From Porticoccus sp950063125 (lineage in GTDB: Bacteria > Pseudomonadota > Gammaproteobacteria > Pseudomonadales > Porticoccaceae), in NCBI RefSeq assembly GCF_963973895.1, contig NZ_CAXBBF010000001.1: a stretch of 64,000 bases of DNA. The stretch is one strand, 5' to 3'. Under the pieces are notes generated by a model. That model was not told the origin of the DNA. It searched no databases and saw only the letters and a list, made by a program, of their open reading frames with translations. A program made the position numbers and the translations under genes. Shown piece after piece: positions 7,247 through 15,443 of the stretch (its first letter is position 1; each line of letters begins with the position of its first letter).

Positions 7247-7612
7247 GGACTAAGTGGCGGTGTTACTAGGACCGCCACACCAGGTGAAGACCCAGAGAGG
7301 TTAAACGGCGTAAAACCGGAAGTAGCAGAGCATGGCCAACCACTGCACGTTAAGCGGCCTTAGATGGGCCGTGAGCCGCTTACGCGGCGGTAATCAGTGA
7401 AGGATATACCCAAGGGGCAGCACAAGTGATTGGGGCATTAGATCGCCGCAGGTAAGGTAAACGCGCTTATCTGCTCGCTCGCATTGCTTCGCTCGACAGA
7501 TCGCGCTTGGGTTGGTGGGTGCGGTGTGGCGGAGGGCAAGCCCTGCTCGCCACTCACCGCATCCCCACCAAAATGCGCAACCTATTGATTTTGTTATACA
7601 TTATGCGCATAT
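7247..7612. repeat. 366-bp perfect direct repeat, copy B: satellite intergenic/origin region
   Basis: Second copy of 4110-4475, offset by 3137 bp and identical by eye. It has the same hairpins, including the long interrupted one at 7512-7571, and ends in the third dif-like site. No gene is seen in it. With copy A it brackets satellite 2. Confidence 0.75.
7584..7611 (-). other. dif-like XerCD junction 3, right end of tandem array
   Basis: Same sequence as junction 2: degenerate XerD side (7584-7594), TATACA (7595-7600) and XerC arm TTATGCGCATA (7601-7611). Sequence right of it no longer resembles that right of dif or junction 2, so it marks the right end of the array. A further TTATGCGCGTG at 7645-7655 resembles a lone XerC arm. 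Confidence 0.8.
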
Positions 7613-7680
7613 CTATAGATCGAGAATTTTATAAACAATCGCCCTTATGCGCGTGAATTAGACATAAGGAAAAATCAGAT

Positions 7681-8274
7681 ATGAAGGCACAGAAAAAAAT
7701 ACCCTTTGAATATATTGATGAAAGCCGCCAATCAGCAGGTTTTTTTGTACGTGATGTCTGCACACATCTAGGCATAACCGAGCGTAGCTATTACCGATGG
7801 AAAGCGTCGGGATACGGGCCAAAGTGGGTTTACAAGGGTTTACAAATCCTGTCAGGCAAGCTAGATTTTTTTGGCTGGAAAGGCTGGTACATTTGCAACG
7901 GTGAACTATACAGAGACGACTTTAATCCGAAATATTATAATAAAACGCCCGGTGAACTCGCAGCAGATTGGTATATGTCAGCACAACCGGCGATAAAATC
8001 ACGATTAAAGCGAAACAAGGAAGATCTGATGCTGGTATACAAGGTAGTAAGTGCGACAAAAGGCTTCAAGGAACTGGAAAAGGAAGTTTCATTGCTATTG
8101 AACAAGGGCTGGAAACCCGTAGGCGGCGTGGCGTTCAACAACGGATACGCCTACCAGGCGATGGTAGGAAAACCAGTAACAGACAACAAGAAGGTTGAAC
8201 AACCAGACCCGGACACAACCACTCTTCCCCGTGGCGCAGTCGATGCCATGAAAAAGATAGATTCACTCACATAA
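7681..8274 (+). CDS. HTH (DUF3653-like) protein with C-terminal DUF1737-like domain
   Basis: A 197-aa protein. Residues 24-80 (VCTHLGITERSYYRW ... KLDFFGWKGWYICNGELY) align with the HTH proteins of both satellites. Residues 119-163 (VYKVVSATKGFKELEKEVS ... GWKPVGGVAF ... YAYQAMVGK) look like DUF1737, a small domain usually found alone. A linker of about 38 residues joins them. The gene lies just beyond the right junction and is probably left from an older related element. AAGGA lies about 10 nt before the ATG. Function unknown; DNA or nucleoprotein binding is inferred. Confidence 0.65.
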   Translation: MKAQKKIPFEYIDESRQSAGFFVRDVCTHLGITERSYYRWKASGYGPKWVYKGLQILSGKLDFFGWKGWYICNGELYRDDFNPKYYNKTPGELAADWYMSAQPAIKSRLKRNKEDLMLVYKVVSATKGFKELEKEVSLLLNKGWKPVGGVAFNNGYAYQAMVGKPVTDNKKVEQPDPDTTTLPRGAVDAMKKIDSLT

Positions 8275-8394
8275 AGAACGCCGGGATGGAAGATTAAGTG
8301 CCTAAGCGGCGCCTGCAGGGGGCCAAGGGCCAACAGCTTTCTACAGTGGTTGTGGCAAGAAGGGTAAGTGAAAAGCGATTACACAGCGAATTAA

Positions 8395-8733
8395 TCACTT
8401 GCAGGCGGTGCCCATCATGGTTTTATCGTATGATTTACGGGTTTTGGCGTACTGATCACGCCAGAAGGTGCAGGTTCTTTGCCGTTGGGCGCTAGCTGCA
8501 TTCAGCTTGGCTCTGGCTTTGTTTTGCTCTGTTTGACGTGCGCTATTTTTTCGCTGGGCCACTAGCGCCTGATATTCGAAATCTTTCGCTACTGCTGTTA
8601 CTTCGGCTTCCAGTTGTGCGGCCAAGGCCCGGGCGTCGTGTTCGAGCCAGAGCTTGAAGGTTATGCCGACCGTTAGCGATGACAGCGTTAGTGCGAGATA
8701 GATTGTTAAACCGAGCTTTCCATAACTGAACAT
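8395..8733 (-). CDS. Small membrane-anchored coiled-coil protein
   Basis: A 112-aa protein with one N-terminal transmembrane segment (about residues 7-27) followed by a long Ala/Glu/Arg/Gln-rich helix and a C-terminal part with two cysteines. A strong AGGAGG 7 nt before the ATG supports the start. The architecture resembles inner-membrane spanins (Rz) or periplasmic tethered proteins, but no family is recognised. It lies between the phage-related gene at 7681 and gor, so it could be an element remnant or a host gene. Confidence 0.6.
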   Translation of the reverse strand: MFSYGKLGLTIYLALTLSSLTVGITFKLWLEHDARALAAQLEAEVTAVAKDFEYQALVAQRKNSARQTEQNKARAKLNAASAQRQRTCTFWRDQYAKTRKSYDKTMMGTACK

Positions 8734-8998
8734 TGATCACCCTCCTTTGGCAAGCATCAGATAATAAATGAAGTTTTGGGGCCTAGAAACAATTATAAAG
8801 ATAGCTTGCGCAGCAAATGGTTGTATCTGCCAACGTCTTTGTCCTTTCACGACCAGACGACAGCAGAAGGGATTAGGGCTCGATTTATCCGTGCTGTGCC
8901 TCGATAGTCGAGACACCCCTATCCCTCTGAAAAAATGATCCTGTTGAATAAAACGGTAATTTAAAAGTGTTTTAAACAGCTACAGAACATTTCTCTTT

Positions 8999-10354
8999 CT
9001 AGGTCGCATCGCGCATGGTCACAAATTCTTCAGCCGCGGTCGGATGAATACCTATCGTGGCATCAAAATCCGCTTTGGTAGCGCCCATTTTTACAGCTAT
9101 CGCGATTCCCTGGATGATTTCACCGGCACCCTCACCCACCATATGGCAACCAACAACCCTGTCGTTATCATTGACAACGATCAGCTTCATAAAGACTTTC
9201 CCGTCTCCGCCGCCTAGTGTCTCTTTCATCGCCCTGAATTTGCTTCGATAGATACGGAGGTTGTCACCGTATTCCTCTCTGGCCTTCTCCTCTGTTAAGC
9301 CGACTGATGCTGTATTGGGCTGACTGAATACGGCTGTAGGGATATTTGTATAGTCGATTGTCGTGGGCACACCTGTGACAAGGGTTTTGGTCAGTGCCAT
9401 GCCCTCGTTAATGGCGACGGGCGTTAATTCAACTCGACCAATGACATCACCAATGGCATAGATTGATGGTTCTGCGGTTTGGAAATAATCATCCACAACG
9501 ATCGCACCATTTGAGCGGGTTTCAATGGTTGTATTCTCAAGGCCAAGTCCGTCAATGTTTGGGCGGCGACCTGTCGCATACATCACAAGGCCCGCTTCAA
9601 TGCTGTCGCCATTATTGAGGGCTGCCCTGAAAAGACCACTATCCATTTTTTCTATAGTCTCGATATCAGTTGAGAAGTGAATGTTAACCCCTTGTTTTTC
9701 TAGCTCTTCTTTTAGAACTTCACGTACGTCTTGATCGAAGCCACGAAGAAACAGGCCACCGCGATACAACAAGTGGGTCTCAACGCCGAGCCCATTGAAT
9801 ATCCCGGCAAATTCGATGGCGATATAGCCGCCACCAACGATCACTATACGGTCCGGGAGGCTATCCAGATAAAAAGCTTCGTTAGATGTAATGGCGTATT
9901 CTTTACCGGGAAAGTCCGGCACAAAGGGCGTACCCCCCGTGGCAATCAATATTTTTTTGCACCGGTAAACCTGGTCATTTACTTCAACAGTATTTGGACT
10001 GAGGATTTTGGCCCAACCCTCAACCAGTTCCACACCGGCCTTATCAAGTAAGTTACCGTAGATATCATTAAGCCGCTGGATTTCACGATTTTTATTATCC
10101 CGAAGGGTGGGCCAGTCAAAACTTGACTCACCCACATGCCAACCGAACCCCTTGGCAGTACGAAATTCCTCGCGGAACGAAGATGCATACACGAAAAGTT
10201 TTTTGGGAACACAGCCGACATTGACACAGGTTCCACCAAGATACTGGGATTCGGCTATCACGACTCGCAGCCCTTGCTGCGCACACATACGTGCTGTTCT
10301 TACCCCGCCAGAACCAGCACCAATCACAAACAGATCAACATCATGGTCAGCCAT
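8999..10354 (-). CDS. gor: Glutathione-disulfide reductase
   Basis: Cytosolic FAD enzyme that reduces oxidised glutathione with NADPH. The 451-aa protein has the N-terminal FAD motif GAGSGG, the redox-active disulfide GGTCVNVGCVPKK (Cys43 and Cys48), the NAD(P)-binding GGGYIAIEFAG and the C-terminal HPTAAEE with the catalytic His-Glu. Length and motifs fit Gor rather than dihydrolipoamide dehydrogenase. It is separated from cysG by about 20 bp and may be read with it. The 265 bp downstream of its stop, up to 8733, hold no gene. Confidence 0.92.
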   Translation of the reverse strand: MADHDVDLFVIGAGSGGVRTARMCAQQGLRVVIAESQYLGGTCVNVGCVPKKLFVYASSFREEFRTAKGFGWHVGESSFDWPTLRDNKNREIQRLNDIYGNLLDKAGVELVEGWAKILSPNTVEVNDQVYRCKKILIATGGTPFVPDFPGKEYAITSNEAFYLDSLPDRIVIVGGGYIAIEFAGIFNGLGVETHLLYRGGLFLRGFDQDVREVLKEELEKQGVNIHFSTDIETIEKMDSGLFRAALNNGDSIEAGLVMYATGRRPNIDGLGLENTTIETRSNGAIVVDDYFQTAEPSIYAIGDVIGRVELTPVAINEGMALTKTLVTGVPTTIDYTNIPTAVFSQPNTASVGLTEEKAREEYGDNLRIYRSKFRAMKETLGGGDGKVFMKLIVVNDNDRVVGCHMVGEGAGEIIQGIAIAVKMGATKADFDATIGIHPTAAEEFVTMRDAT

Positions 10355-10375
10355 GATTTCTCCTTTATTTCAGGT

Positions 10376-11755
10376 TTATTGCTTAAACCAGGACAACTTC
10401 TCGTGAAGTTTGACCACATCACCCACAATGATCAAGGTTGGGGCCTTGGCACTGGCTTCACGAACTTTATCTGGCAAAGTTCTCAAGTCGCCAATAAACA
10501 CCCGCTGATTGACAGTTGTACCCTTCTCTATCAATGCTGCCGGTGTCTCCGGTGCTTTTCCGCGTCGAATCAACTCGCGGCAAATACTCTCCAGTCCACT
10601 GAGCCCCATATAAAACACCAGGGTCTGATTCGGTGAAACAAGATCCTGCCAGTTCAAATCCAATGAATTGTCTTTCAGGTGGCCTGTTATAAAACGAACC
10701 GACTGTGCATAGTCTCGGTGAGTCAGGGGGATGCCCGCATAGCTGGCACAGCCTGAAGCGGCGGTTATACCCGGTACAACCTGAAAAGGAATTCCACGTT
10801 CCGCAAGGTGTGAAATTTCTTCACCACCACGGCCAAAAATAAAAGGGTCGCCACCCTTCAGACGCAAAACGCGCTTGCCTTGCAGGGCATATTCAGCAAG
10901 CTTCTCATTGATATTATCCTGGGTGACCGGATGCTCGCCGGCGGTTTTTCCAACATAAATCAACTCAGCATCACGACGCACCAATGCCAACACTTCCTTT
11001 GAAACCAACCGGTCATAAAGGACGATATCCGCCTTCTGCATCAAGCGCAGCGCGCGGAAGGTCAGGAGATCGGGGTCACCCGGTCCACCGCCTACTAGAT
11101 AAACCTCTCCGAGTTTTTTTGAAGCGGGGTTAGCTAATTTCTGCTGAATGCGACTTTCCGCTTCATCCAGTTTTTCTGCGTAAACCAATTCCGCAATATC
11201 GCCCTCAAAAACTTCTTCCCAGAAAGCTTTACGGGAAAGTCCATCATTGATCTTACGCTTAACATGATCACGATATTTCCCGGCCATTGCTGCAAGCTTG
11301 CCATAACCGGCAGGGATTGATGATTCCAACCGGGTACGAAGCATTCTCGCTAATACCGGCGCGGTACCGGCACTACTGATGGCTATCTGCACTGGGGATC
11401 GATCAACGATAGAGGGAAAAATGACGCTGCACAGTTCAGGGCTATCTACCACGTTGACAGGAATGTTCCTGGTCTGGGCGAGCTTTGAGACACGCCGGTT
11501 AACCGCTGTGTCATTCGTGGCCGCAACCACCAGGACCGCTCCGTCGAGGTCAGCATCATCAAACTCACGGTTTACAAGTGTCAGGCCAGATTCATGAGCC
11601 AGTTTTTGAATGGATGAATTAATCTCTGGAGCAATTACCTCAATAGCGGCACCAACAGCAATTAGCTGGCGGAGTTTTCGCAGGGCTATTTCACCGCCGC
11701 CAACCATGACGCAGCGTCTATCGCGAAGGTTATGAAATAAGGGTAACAGATCCAT
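10376..11755 (-). CDS. cysG: Siroheme synthase, trifunctional
   Basis: Makes siroheme, the cofactor of sulfite reductase, from uroporphyrinogen III. The N-terminal dehydrogenase/ferrochelatase half has the NAD-binding VMVGGGEIALRK; the C-terminal methyltransferase half has VYLVGGGPGDPDLLTFRA, VLRLKGGDPFIFGRGGEE and GITAASGCASYAGIPLTHR. Starting at ATG 11755 gives 459 aa, close to E. coli CysG; a TTG at 11773 would add 6 residues. It follows serS by about 30 nt and probably shares its operon. Confidence 0.93.
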   Translation of the reverse strand: MDLLPLFHNLRDRRCVMVGGGEIALRKLRQLIAVGAAIEVIAPEINSSIQKLAHESGLTLVNREFDDADLDGAVLVVAATNDTAVNRRVSKLAQTRNIPVNVVDSPELCSVIFPSIVDRSPVQIAISSAGTAPVLARMLRTRLESSIPAGYGKLAAMAGKYRDHVKRKINDGLSRKAFWEEVFEGDIAELVYAEKLDEAESRIQQKLANPASKKLGEVYLVGGGPGDPDLLTFRALRLMQKADIVLYDRLVSKEVLALVRRDAELIYVGKTAGEHPVTQDNINEKLAEYALQGKRVLRLKGGDPFIFGRGGEEISHLAERGIPFQVVPGITAASGCASYAGIPLTHRDYAQSVRFITGHLKDNSLDLNWQDLVSPNQTLVFYMGLSGLESICRELIRRGKAPETPAALIEKGTTVNQRVFIGDLRTLPDKVREASAKAPTLIIVGDVVKLHEKLSWFKQ

Positions 11756-11784
11756 CGTTAAACTCTGACTCAATAGGCACTTTC

Positions 11785-13071
11785 TCAGCCAATGCTGGCC
11801 TGACCACCCATATAGGGCCGCAGTATCGCGGGAATAATGATGGTGCCATCTGACTGCTGGTAATTTTCCATCACCGCCAACAGCGTACGTCCCACAGCCA
11901 GTGCAGAGCCGTTCAGGGTATGCAACAATTCTGGTTTGCCGGTCTCCGGATTGCGCCAGCGGGCTTGCATCCGACGGGCCTGAAAATCACGAAAGTTACT
12001 ACAGGATGAGATTTCGCGGTAACGCTGCTGGGATGGCAGCCATACCTCAATATCATAGGTGCGAGCGGCAGAAAAACCCAGGTCGCCACCACAGAGGATA
12101 ATGGTTCGGTATGGAAGCTCCAGCTTCTGCAATATTAGCTCTGCGTGGTTGGTCAGTTGCTCCAGTGTTTCGGTGGATTTTTCCGGATGGACAAACTGAA
12201 CCAACTCTACCTTTTCAAATTGATGCTGACGTATCATGCCGCGCGTATCCTTGCCATAACTGCCGGCTTCGCTGCGAAAACAGGGGCTGTGACAGGCAAA
12301 TTTTACCGGCAATTGAGTCGCATCGAGAATGGCATCGCGAAAGACATTGGTGACGGGGACTTCGGCCGTCGGGATCAGATAAAGGTCGCGATCGTCGGTT
12401 AACTTAAAAAGATCTTCTTCAAATTTCGGCAACTGTCCTGTACCAAACAACGACTCGCTGTTGACGATATACGGCACATTGATTTCCTGGTAGCCGTGCT
12501 CGAGCGTATGTGTGTCCAGCATGAACTGGATCAGTGCACGATGTAACCGGGCAATATCCCCGCGCATAACGGAGAAACGAGAACCGGTAATTTTGGTGGC
12601 TGTTTCAAAATCAAGGAGTCCACAACGCTCACCAAGGTCCACATGATCCCGCACTTCAAAATCAAAAGTTCTGGGTTGGCCCCAGCGACGAACCTCTACG
12701 TTATCATCTTCTGATTTGCCTGATGGTACTTCCTTATCGGGGATATTGGGCACATTGCGCAAATAATCATCCAATTGACGCTGAACAGCGTCGAGCGAAT
12801 CGTCAGCTTTCAAGGCAGCAATTTTTAACGCCTCGCCCTTCTCTTTAAGAGGCGCAATATCTTCACCTCGCGCCTTGGCCTCGGCAATCGCCTTGCCCAT
12901 GGATTTTGCATAGGCATTTCGTTCGGCCTGCAGTGATTGGGCTTTTTCCAGAAGGTCACGACGCAGTGCCCCCAGTTGATTGAGTTTTTCGACATCGAGA
13001 GTAAAACCCTTTACTGCCAGGGCTGCGGCCACAGTTTCCGGTTGAGAGCGAACGTATTTGGGATCCAGCAT
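11785..13071 (-). CDS. serS: Seryl-tRNA synthetase
   Basis: Class II synthetase charging tRNA-Ser and tRNA-Sec. The 428-aa protein has the N-terminal tRNA-binding coiled coil (about 25-110), motif 2 around FRSEAGSYGKDTRGMIRQHQF and motif 3 around NGSALAVGRTLLAVMENYQ. The frame runs open to 13191, but the ATG at 13071 (MLDPKYVRSQPE) is the conserved family start. The extra upstream part overlaps crcB in another frame. Confidence 0.95.
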   Translation of the reverse strand: MLDPKYVRSQPETVAAALAVKGFTLDVEKLNQLGALRRDLLEKAQSLQAERNAYAKSMGKAIAEAKARGEDIAPLKEKGEALKIAALKADDSLDAVQRQLDDYLRNVPNIPDKEVPSGKSEDDNVEVRRWGQPRTFDFEVRDHVDLGERCGLLDFETATKITGSRFSVMRGDIARLHRALIQFMLDTHTLEHGYQEINVPYIVNSESLFGTGQLPKFEEDLFKLTDDRDLYLIPTAEVPVTNVFRDAILDATQLPVKFACHSPCFRSEAGSYGKDTRGMIRQHQFEKVELVQFVHPEKSTETLEQLTNHAELILQKLELPYRTIILCGGDLGFSAARTYDIEVWLPSQQRYREISSCSNFRDFQARRMQARWRNPETGKPELLHTLNGSALAVGRTLLAVMENYQQSDGTIIIPAILRPYMGGQASIG

Positions 13072-13085
13072 GGGGAGGGAAAGTC

Positions 13086-13457
13086 CTAAAGCAAACGAGT
13101 CAGCACAATGGCAACCAGGGTTCCAGAGAGGCATAAGACCAAGCTCAGAAAAACATAGGCGCCAGCCAGCGCAAGGTGGCCATTTTGCCACAAAGCGAGC
13201 GTATCAAGCGAGAAGGCTGAGAAAGTCGTGAATGCACCGATAAAACCCACCATCAACAGATCCCTTAATGCGGCGGGCAGTATGCCACGCTCTATGATGA
13301 GTACGTAAAAAACACCCATCAATACAGAACCAGCCACATTAACGAGCAAGGTACCGAGGGGAAAACGGTTACCGAACAGCGAAAAGACCAGCGAATTCAC
13401 ACCAAAGCGGGCCATTGCCCCCAGCGCGCCGCCAGCCGCAACCATTAGCCATTGCAT
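13086..13457 (-). CDS. crcB: Fluoride channel Fluc/CrcB
   Basis: A 123-aa protein with four transmembrane segments that exports fluoride as a dimer. The GGALGAMARF start, GTLLVNVAGS and GFIGAFTTFSAFSLD (with the conserved Phe and Ser/Thr track) are typical. ATG at 13457 overlaps the rarA TGA by one base (TGATG), so it is coupled to rarA. No fluoride riboswitch is needed or seen in this operon position. Confidence 0.92.
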   Translation of the reverse strand: MQWLMVAAGGALGAMARFGVNSLVFSLFGNRFPLGTLLVNVAGSVLMGVFYVLIIERGILPAALRDLLMVGFIGAFTTFSAFSLDTLALWQNGHLALAGAYVFLSLVLCLSGTLVAIVLTRLL

Positions 13458-14791
13458 CAATCATTCCCCTGATAACGTTTGACAGTGCTCGCTTCATCCT
13501 GATTACGGAGATGGCGGAGTTTTTCGGCGATCTGTTTCTCTAATCCCCGATCTGAGGGGAAGTAGTACTGCTTGTTTTTGAGTGCCTCGGGAAAATAATT
13601 TTCTCCGGGTGAGTAGGCCCCCGGCTCATTGTGTGAATAACGATATTCTGCGCCATAATCAAGGGATTTCATCAGCGCAGTGGGTGCATTTCGCAAATGC
13701 AGGGGAACATCATGGCTTGGCATGCTGTGCACATCAGCTTTGGCCTGATTAAAGGCCTGATAAACGGCATTACTCTTCGGCGCTGCCGCGAGATAGAGAA
13801 CAGCCTGGGCAATAGTCAACTCACCCTCCGGACTACCCAAACGCTCCTGGGTTTGCCAGGCATCGAGGGCAATACTCAAAGCTCGCGGATCGGCATTGCC
13901 AATATCCTCACTGGCCATTCTTACCACACGGCGGGCGATGTAAAGAGGATCACAGCCGCCATCCAGCATGCGCGTATACCAATAGAGCGCAGCATCCGGT
14001 GAAGAGCCTCTCACCGCCTTGTGGAGTGCGGAAATCTGGTCGTAAAAGTATTCCCCGCCCTTGTCATAGCGACGGGTATCACCCAGCAGTACTTCTTCCA
14101 CCACATCCCGGGTGATTTGTCCGTTATTCGCGAGATCACTGGCGATTTCCAGCAGGTTGAGGGCTTTTCTGGCATCGCCATCAGCGGCAGCTACTAATAA
14201 CTGTACCGCATCCTCTGCCATATCGAGCTTTCTTGCACCCAGGCCTCTTTCAGTATCACTCAGGGCCTGCTGAATAATACGTGTCAGCTGCGCAGCATCG
14301 AGACTGCGCAAAACGTATACCCGGCAACGCGAAAGCAATGCATTGTTCAGCTCAAAAGACGGGTTTTCTGTGGTCGCACCGATCAACACGACAGTGCCAT
14401 CTTCCACATAGGGTAAAAATGCATCCTGTTGCGATTTATTGAAACGGTGTACTTCGTCAACGAAAAGGATTGTTCGGCGCGACTGCTGATCGCGAATCGC
14501 TTGGGCCTGGGCAATCGCAGCCCTGATCTCTTTTACCCCAACCAAAACGGCAGAGACCGCTTCCAGATGGGCATCCACAGAGTTGGCCACCAGACGAGCC
14601 AGGGTGGTTTTACCCACCCCTGGCGGGCCCCAAAAGACCATTGAATGTAGTTGACCAGACTGGATTGCCTCACGGAGAGACCGCCCTTCACCAATCAAAT
14701 GCGCTTGCCCGGCAAATTCGTCCAGCGAACGTGGACGCATTCGGGCTGCCAGCGGCTGGGCGATATTCTGAGCGAACAGATCACTATTCAT
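13457..14791 (-). CDS. rarA: Replication-associated recombination ATPase RarA (MgsA)
   Basis: AAA+ clamp-loader-like ATPase acting at stalled forks. The 444-aa protein has Walker A GPPGVGKTTLARL (about residues 55-67), Walker B ILFVDEVHRFNK and sensor 1 LIGATTENPSF, then the C-terminal tetramerisation domain. The start overlaps the lolA end by 8 bp. It sits in the conserved serS-crcB-rarA-lolA-ftsK block. Confidence 0.94.
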   Translation of the reverse strand: MNSDLFAQNIAQPLAARMRPRSLDEFAGQAHLIGEGRSLREAIQSGQLHSMVFWGPPGVGKTTLARLVANSVDAHLEAVSAVLVGVKEIRAAIAQAQAIRDQQSRRTILFVDEVHRFNKSQQDAFLPYVEDGTVVLIGATTENPSFELNNALLSRCRVYVLRSLDAAQLTRIIQQALSDTERGLGARKLDMAEDAVQLLVAAADGDARKALNLLEIASDLANNGQITRDVVEEVLLGDTRRYDKGGEYFYDQISALHKAVRGSSPDAALYWYTRMLDGGCDPLYIARRVVRMASEDIGNADPRALSIALDAWQTQERLGSPEGELTIAQAVLYLAAAPKSNAVYQAFNQAKADVHSMPSHDVPLHLRNAPTALMKSLDYGAEYRYSHNEPGAYSPGENYFPEALKNKQYYFPSDRGLEKQIAEKLRHLRNQDEASTVKRYQGND

Positions 14792-15431
14792 CGCGGAGAA
14801 TATCAGCCCCCTCCGGTGGTATAAACGTGAATAGCTCGGGGGATAACGGACAATTCAATTTGGCATTTGAAAAGTCTATTTCAGTGCGTTGACCCAGACC
14901 ATCCCAGAGTTTCATGCCAGTGGGTTTCTTGCCAGCAAAGCTGAGTGTCAGCTTTTCATAGAGATTGTCATCCGTCAGAGGAATCAAGGTGAAAACCATC
15001 AGCTGGTCGAGCTCCACAGACACCCGGTAATTCTGTTCAAGTGCAGCCAGATCACCAATAAAAAGCACTGCTGGCGTTTTGCTGAGATCATCGCTAAAGG
15101 GTCGAACAGTTACCTGCTCAAGATCGGGATCAAACAGCCAGAGCGTTGTGCCATCAGAAACAATCAATTGCTCCATGGGAGGGGATGTTTCCCATCGCAC
15201 CTGGCCTGGTCTGGCAGCCTGAAGATGACCAGATGTTTGCTGCAGGAGATCACCTTCAGTGGTATAGACGGCCTGAATGAACGCTGTATCCAGCGTATTC
15301 AGACCAATCAGTTTTTCGCGCAGTTTTTGGGCGGCATCTGCCGCACCTTCAGCAAAAAGCAACGTGCTGATCGACACCAAGAAAAGCAGAAGAAGCGAAT
15401 GCCAAACTCTATTCAACTGTGCCTGCCTCAT
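14784..15431 (-). CDS. lolA: Outer-membrane lipoprotein carrier protein LolA
   Basis: Periplasmic chaperone carrying lipoproteins from LolCDE to LolB. The 215-aa precursor has a signal peptide with hydrophobic core SLLLLFLVSISTLLFA. The mature part contains TSGHLQAARPGQVRWET and a GTTLWLFDPDLEQVTVRP segment, typical of LolA. It starts 12 nt after the ftsK stop and is in the same operon. A TTG one codon upstream is a possible alternative start. Confidence 0.92.
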   Translation of the reverse strand: MRQAQLNRVWHSLLLLFLVSISTLLFAEGAADAAQKLREKLIGLNTLDTAFIQAVYTTEGDLLQQTSGHLQAARPGQVRWETSPPMEQLIVSDGTTLWLFDPDLEQVTVRPFSDDLSKTPAVLFIGDLAALEQNYRVSVELDQLMVFTLIPLTDDNLYEKLTLSFAGKKPTGMKLWDGLGQRTEIDFSNAKLNCPLSPELFTFIPPEGADILRDE

Positions 15432-15443
15432 CAATGATGTCCA

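Larger units (their letters stand above)
4464..7600 (-). mobile_element. Integrated filamentous-phage-like satellite, copy 2, with HEPN cargo
   Basis: A 3137-bp unit between the XerC arms of the second and third dif-like sites, in the same orientation as copy 1. It has the same gene order, with a different replication initiator and small gene, a closely similar repressor and an added HEPN-domain gene behind the repressor. It is bracketed by the two copies of the 366-bp repeat (4110-4475 and 7247-7612). By analogy with tandem CTX/RS1 arrays, that would let rolling-circle replication release a full circle without recombination; this is inference. Confidence 0.8.

Noticed and set aside
8543..8740. 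65-codon frame overlapping the small membrane protein gene
   Set aside because: Arg/Ser-rich frame shadow; the overlapping frame has the membrane segment and the AGGAGG.
13072..13191. N-terminal extension of seryl-tRNA synthetase
   Set aside because: The extra 40 residues lie over crcB in another frame and do not match the family, whose start MLDPK is present at 13071.
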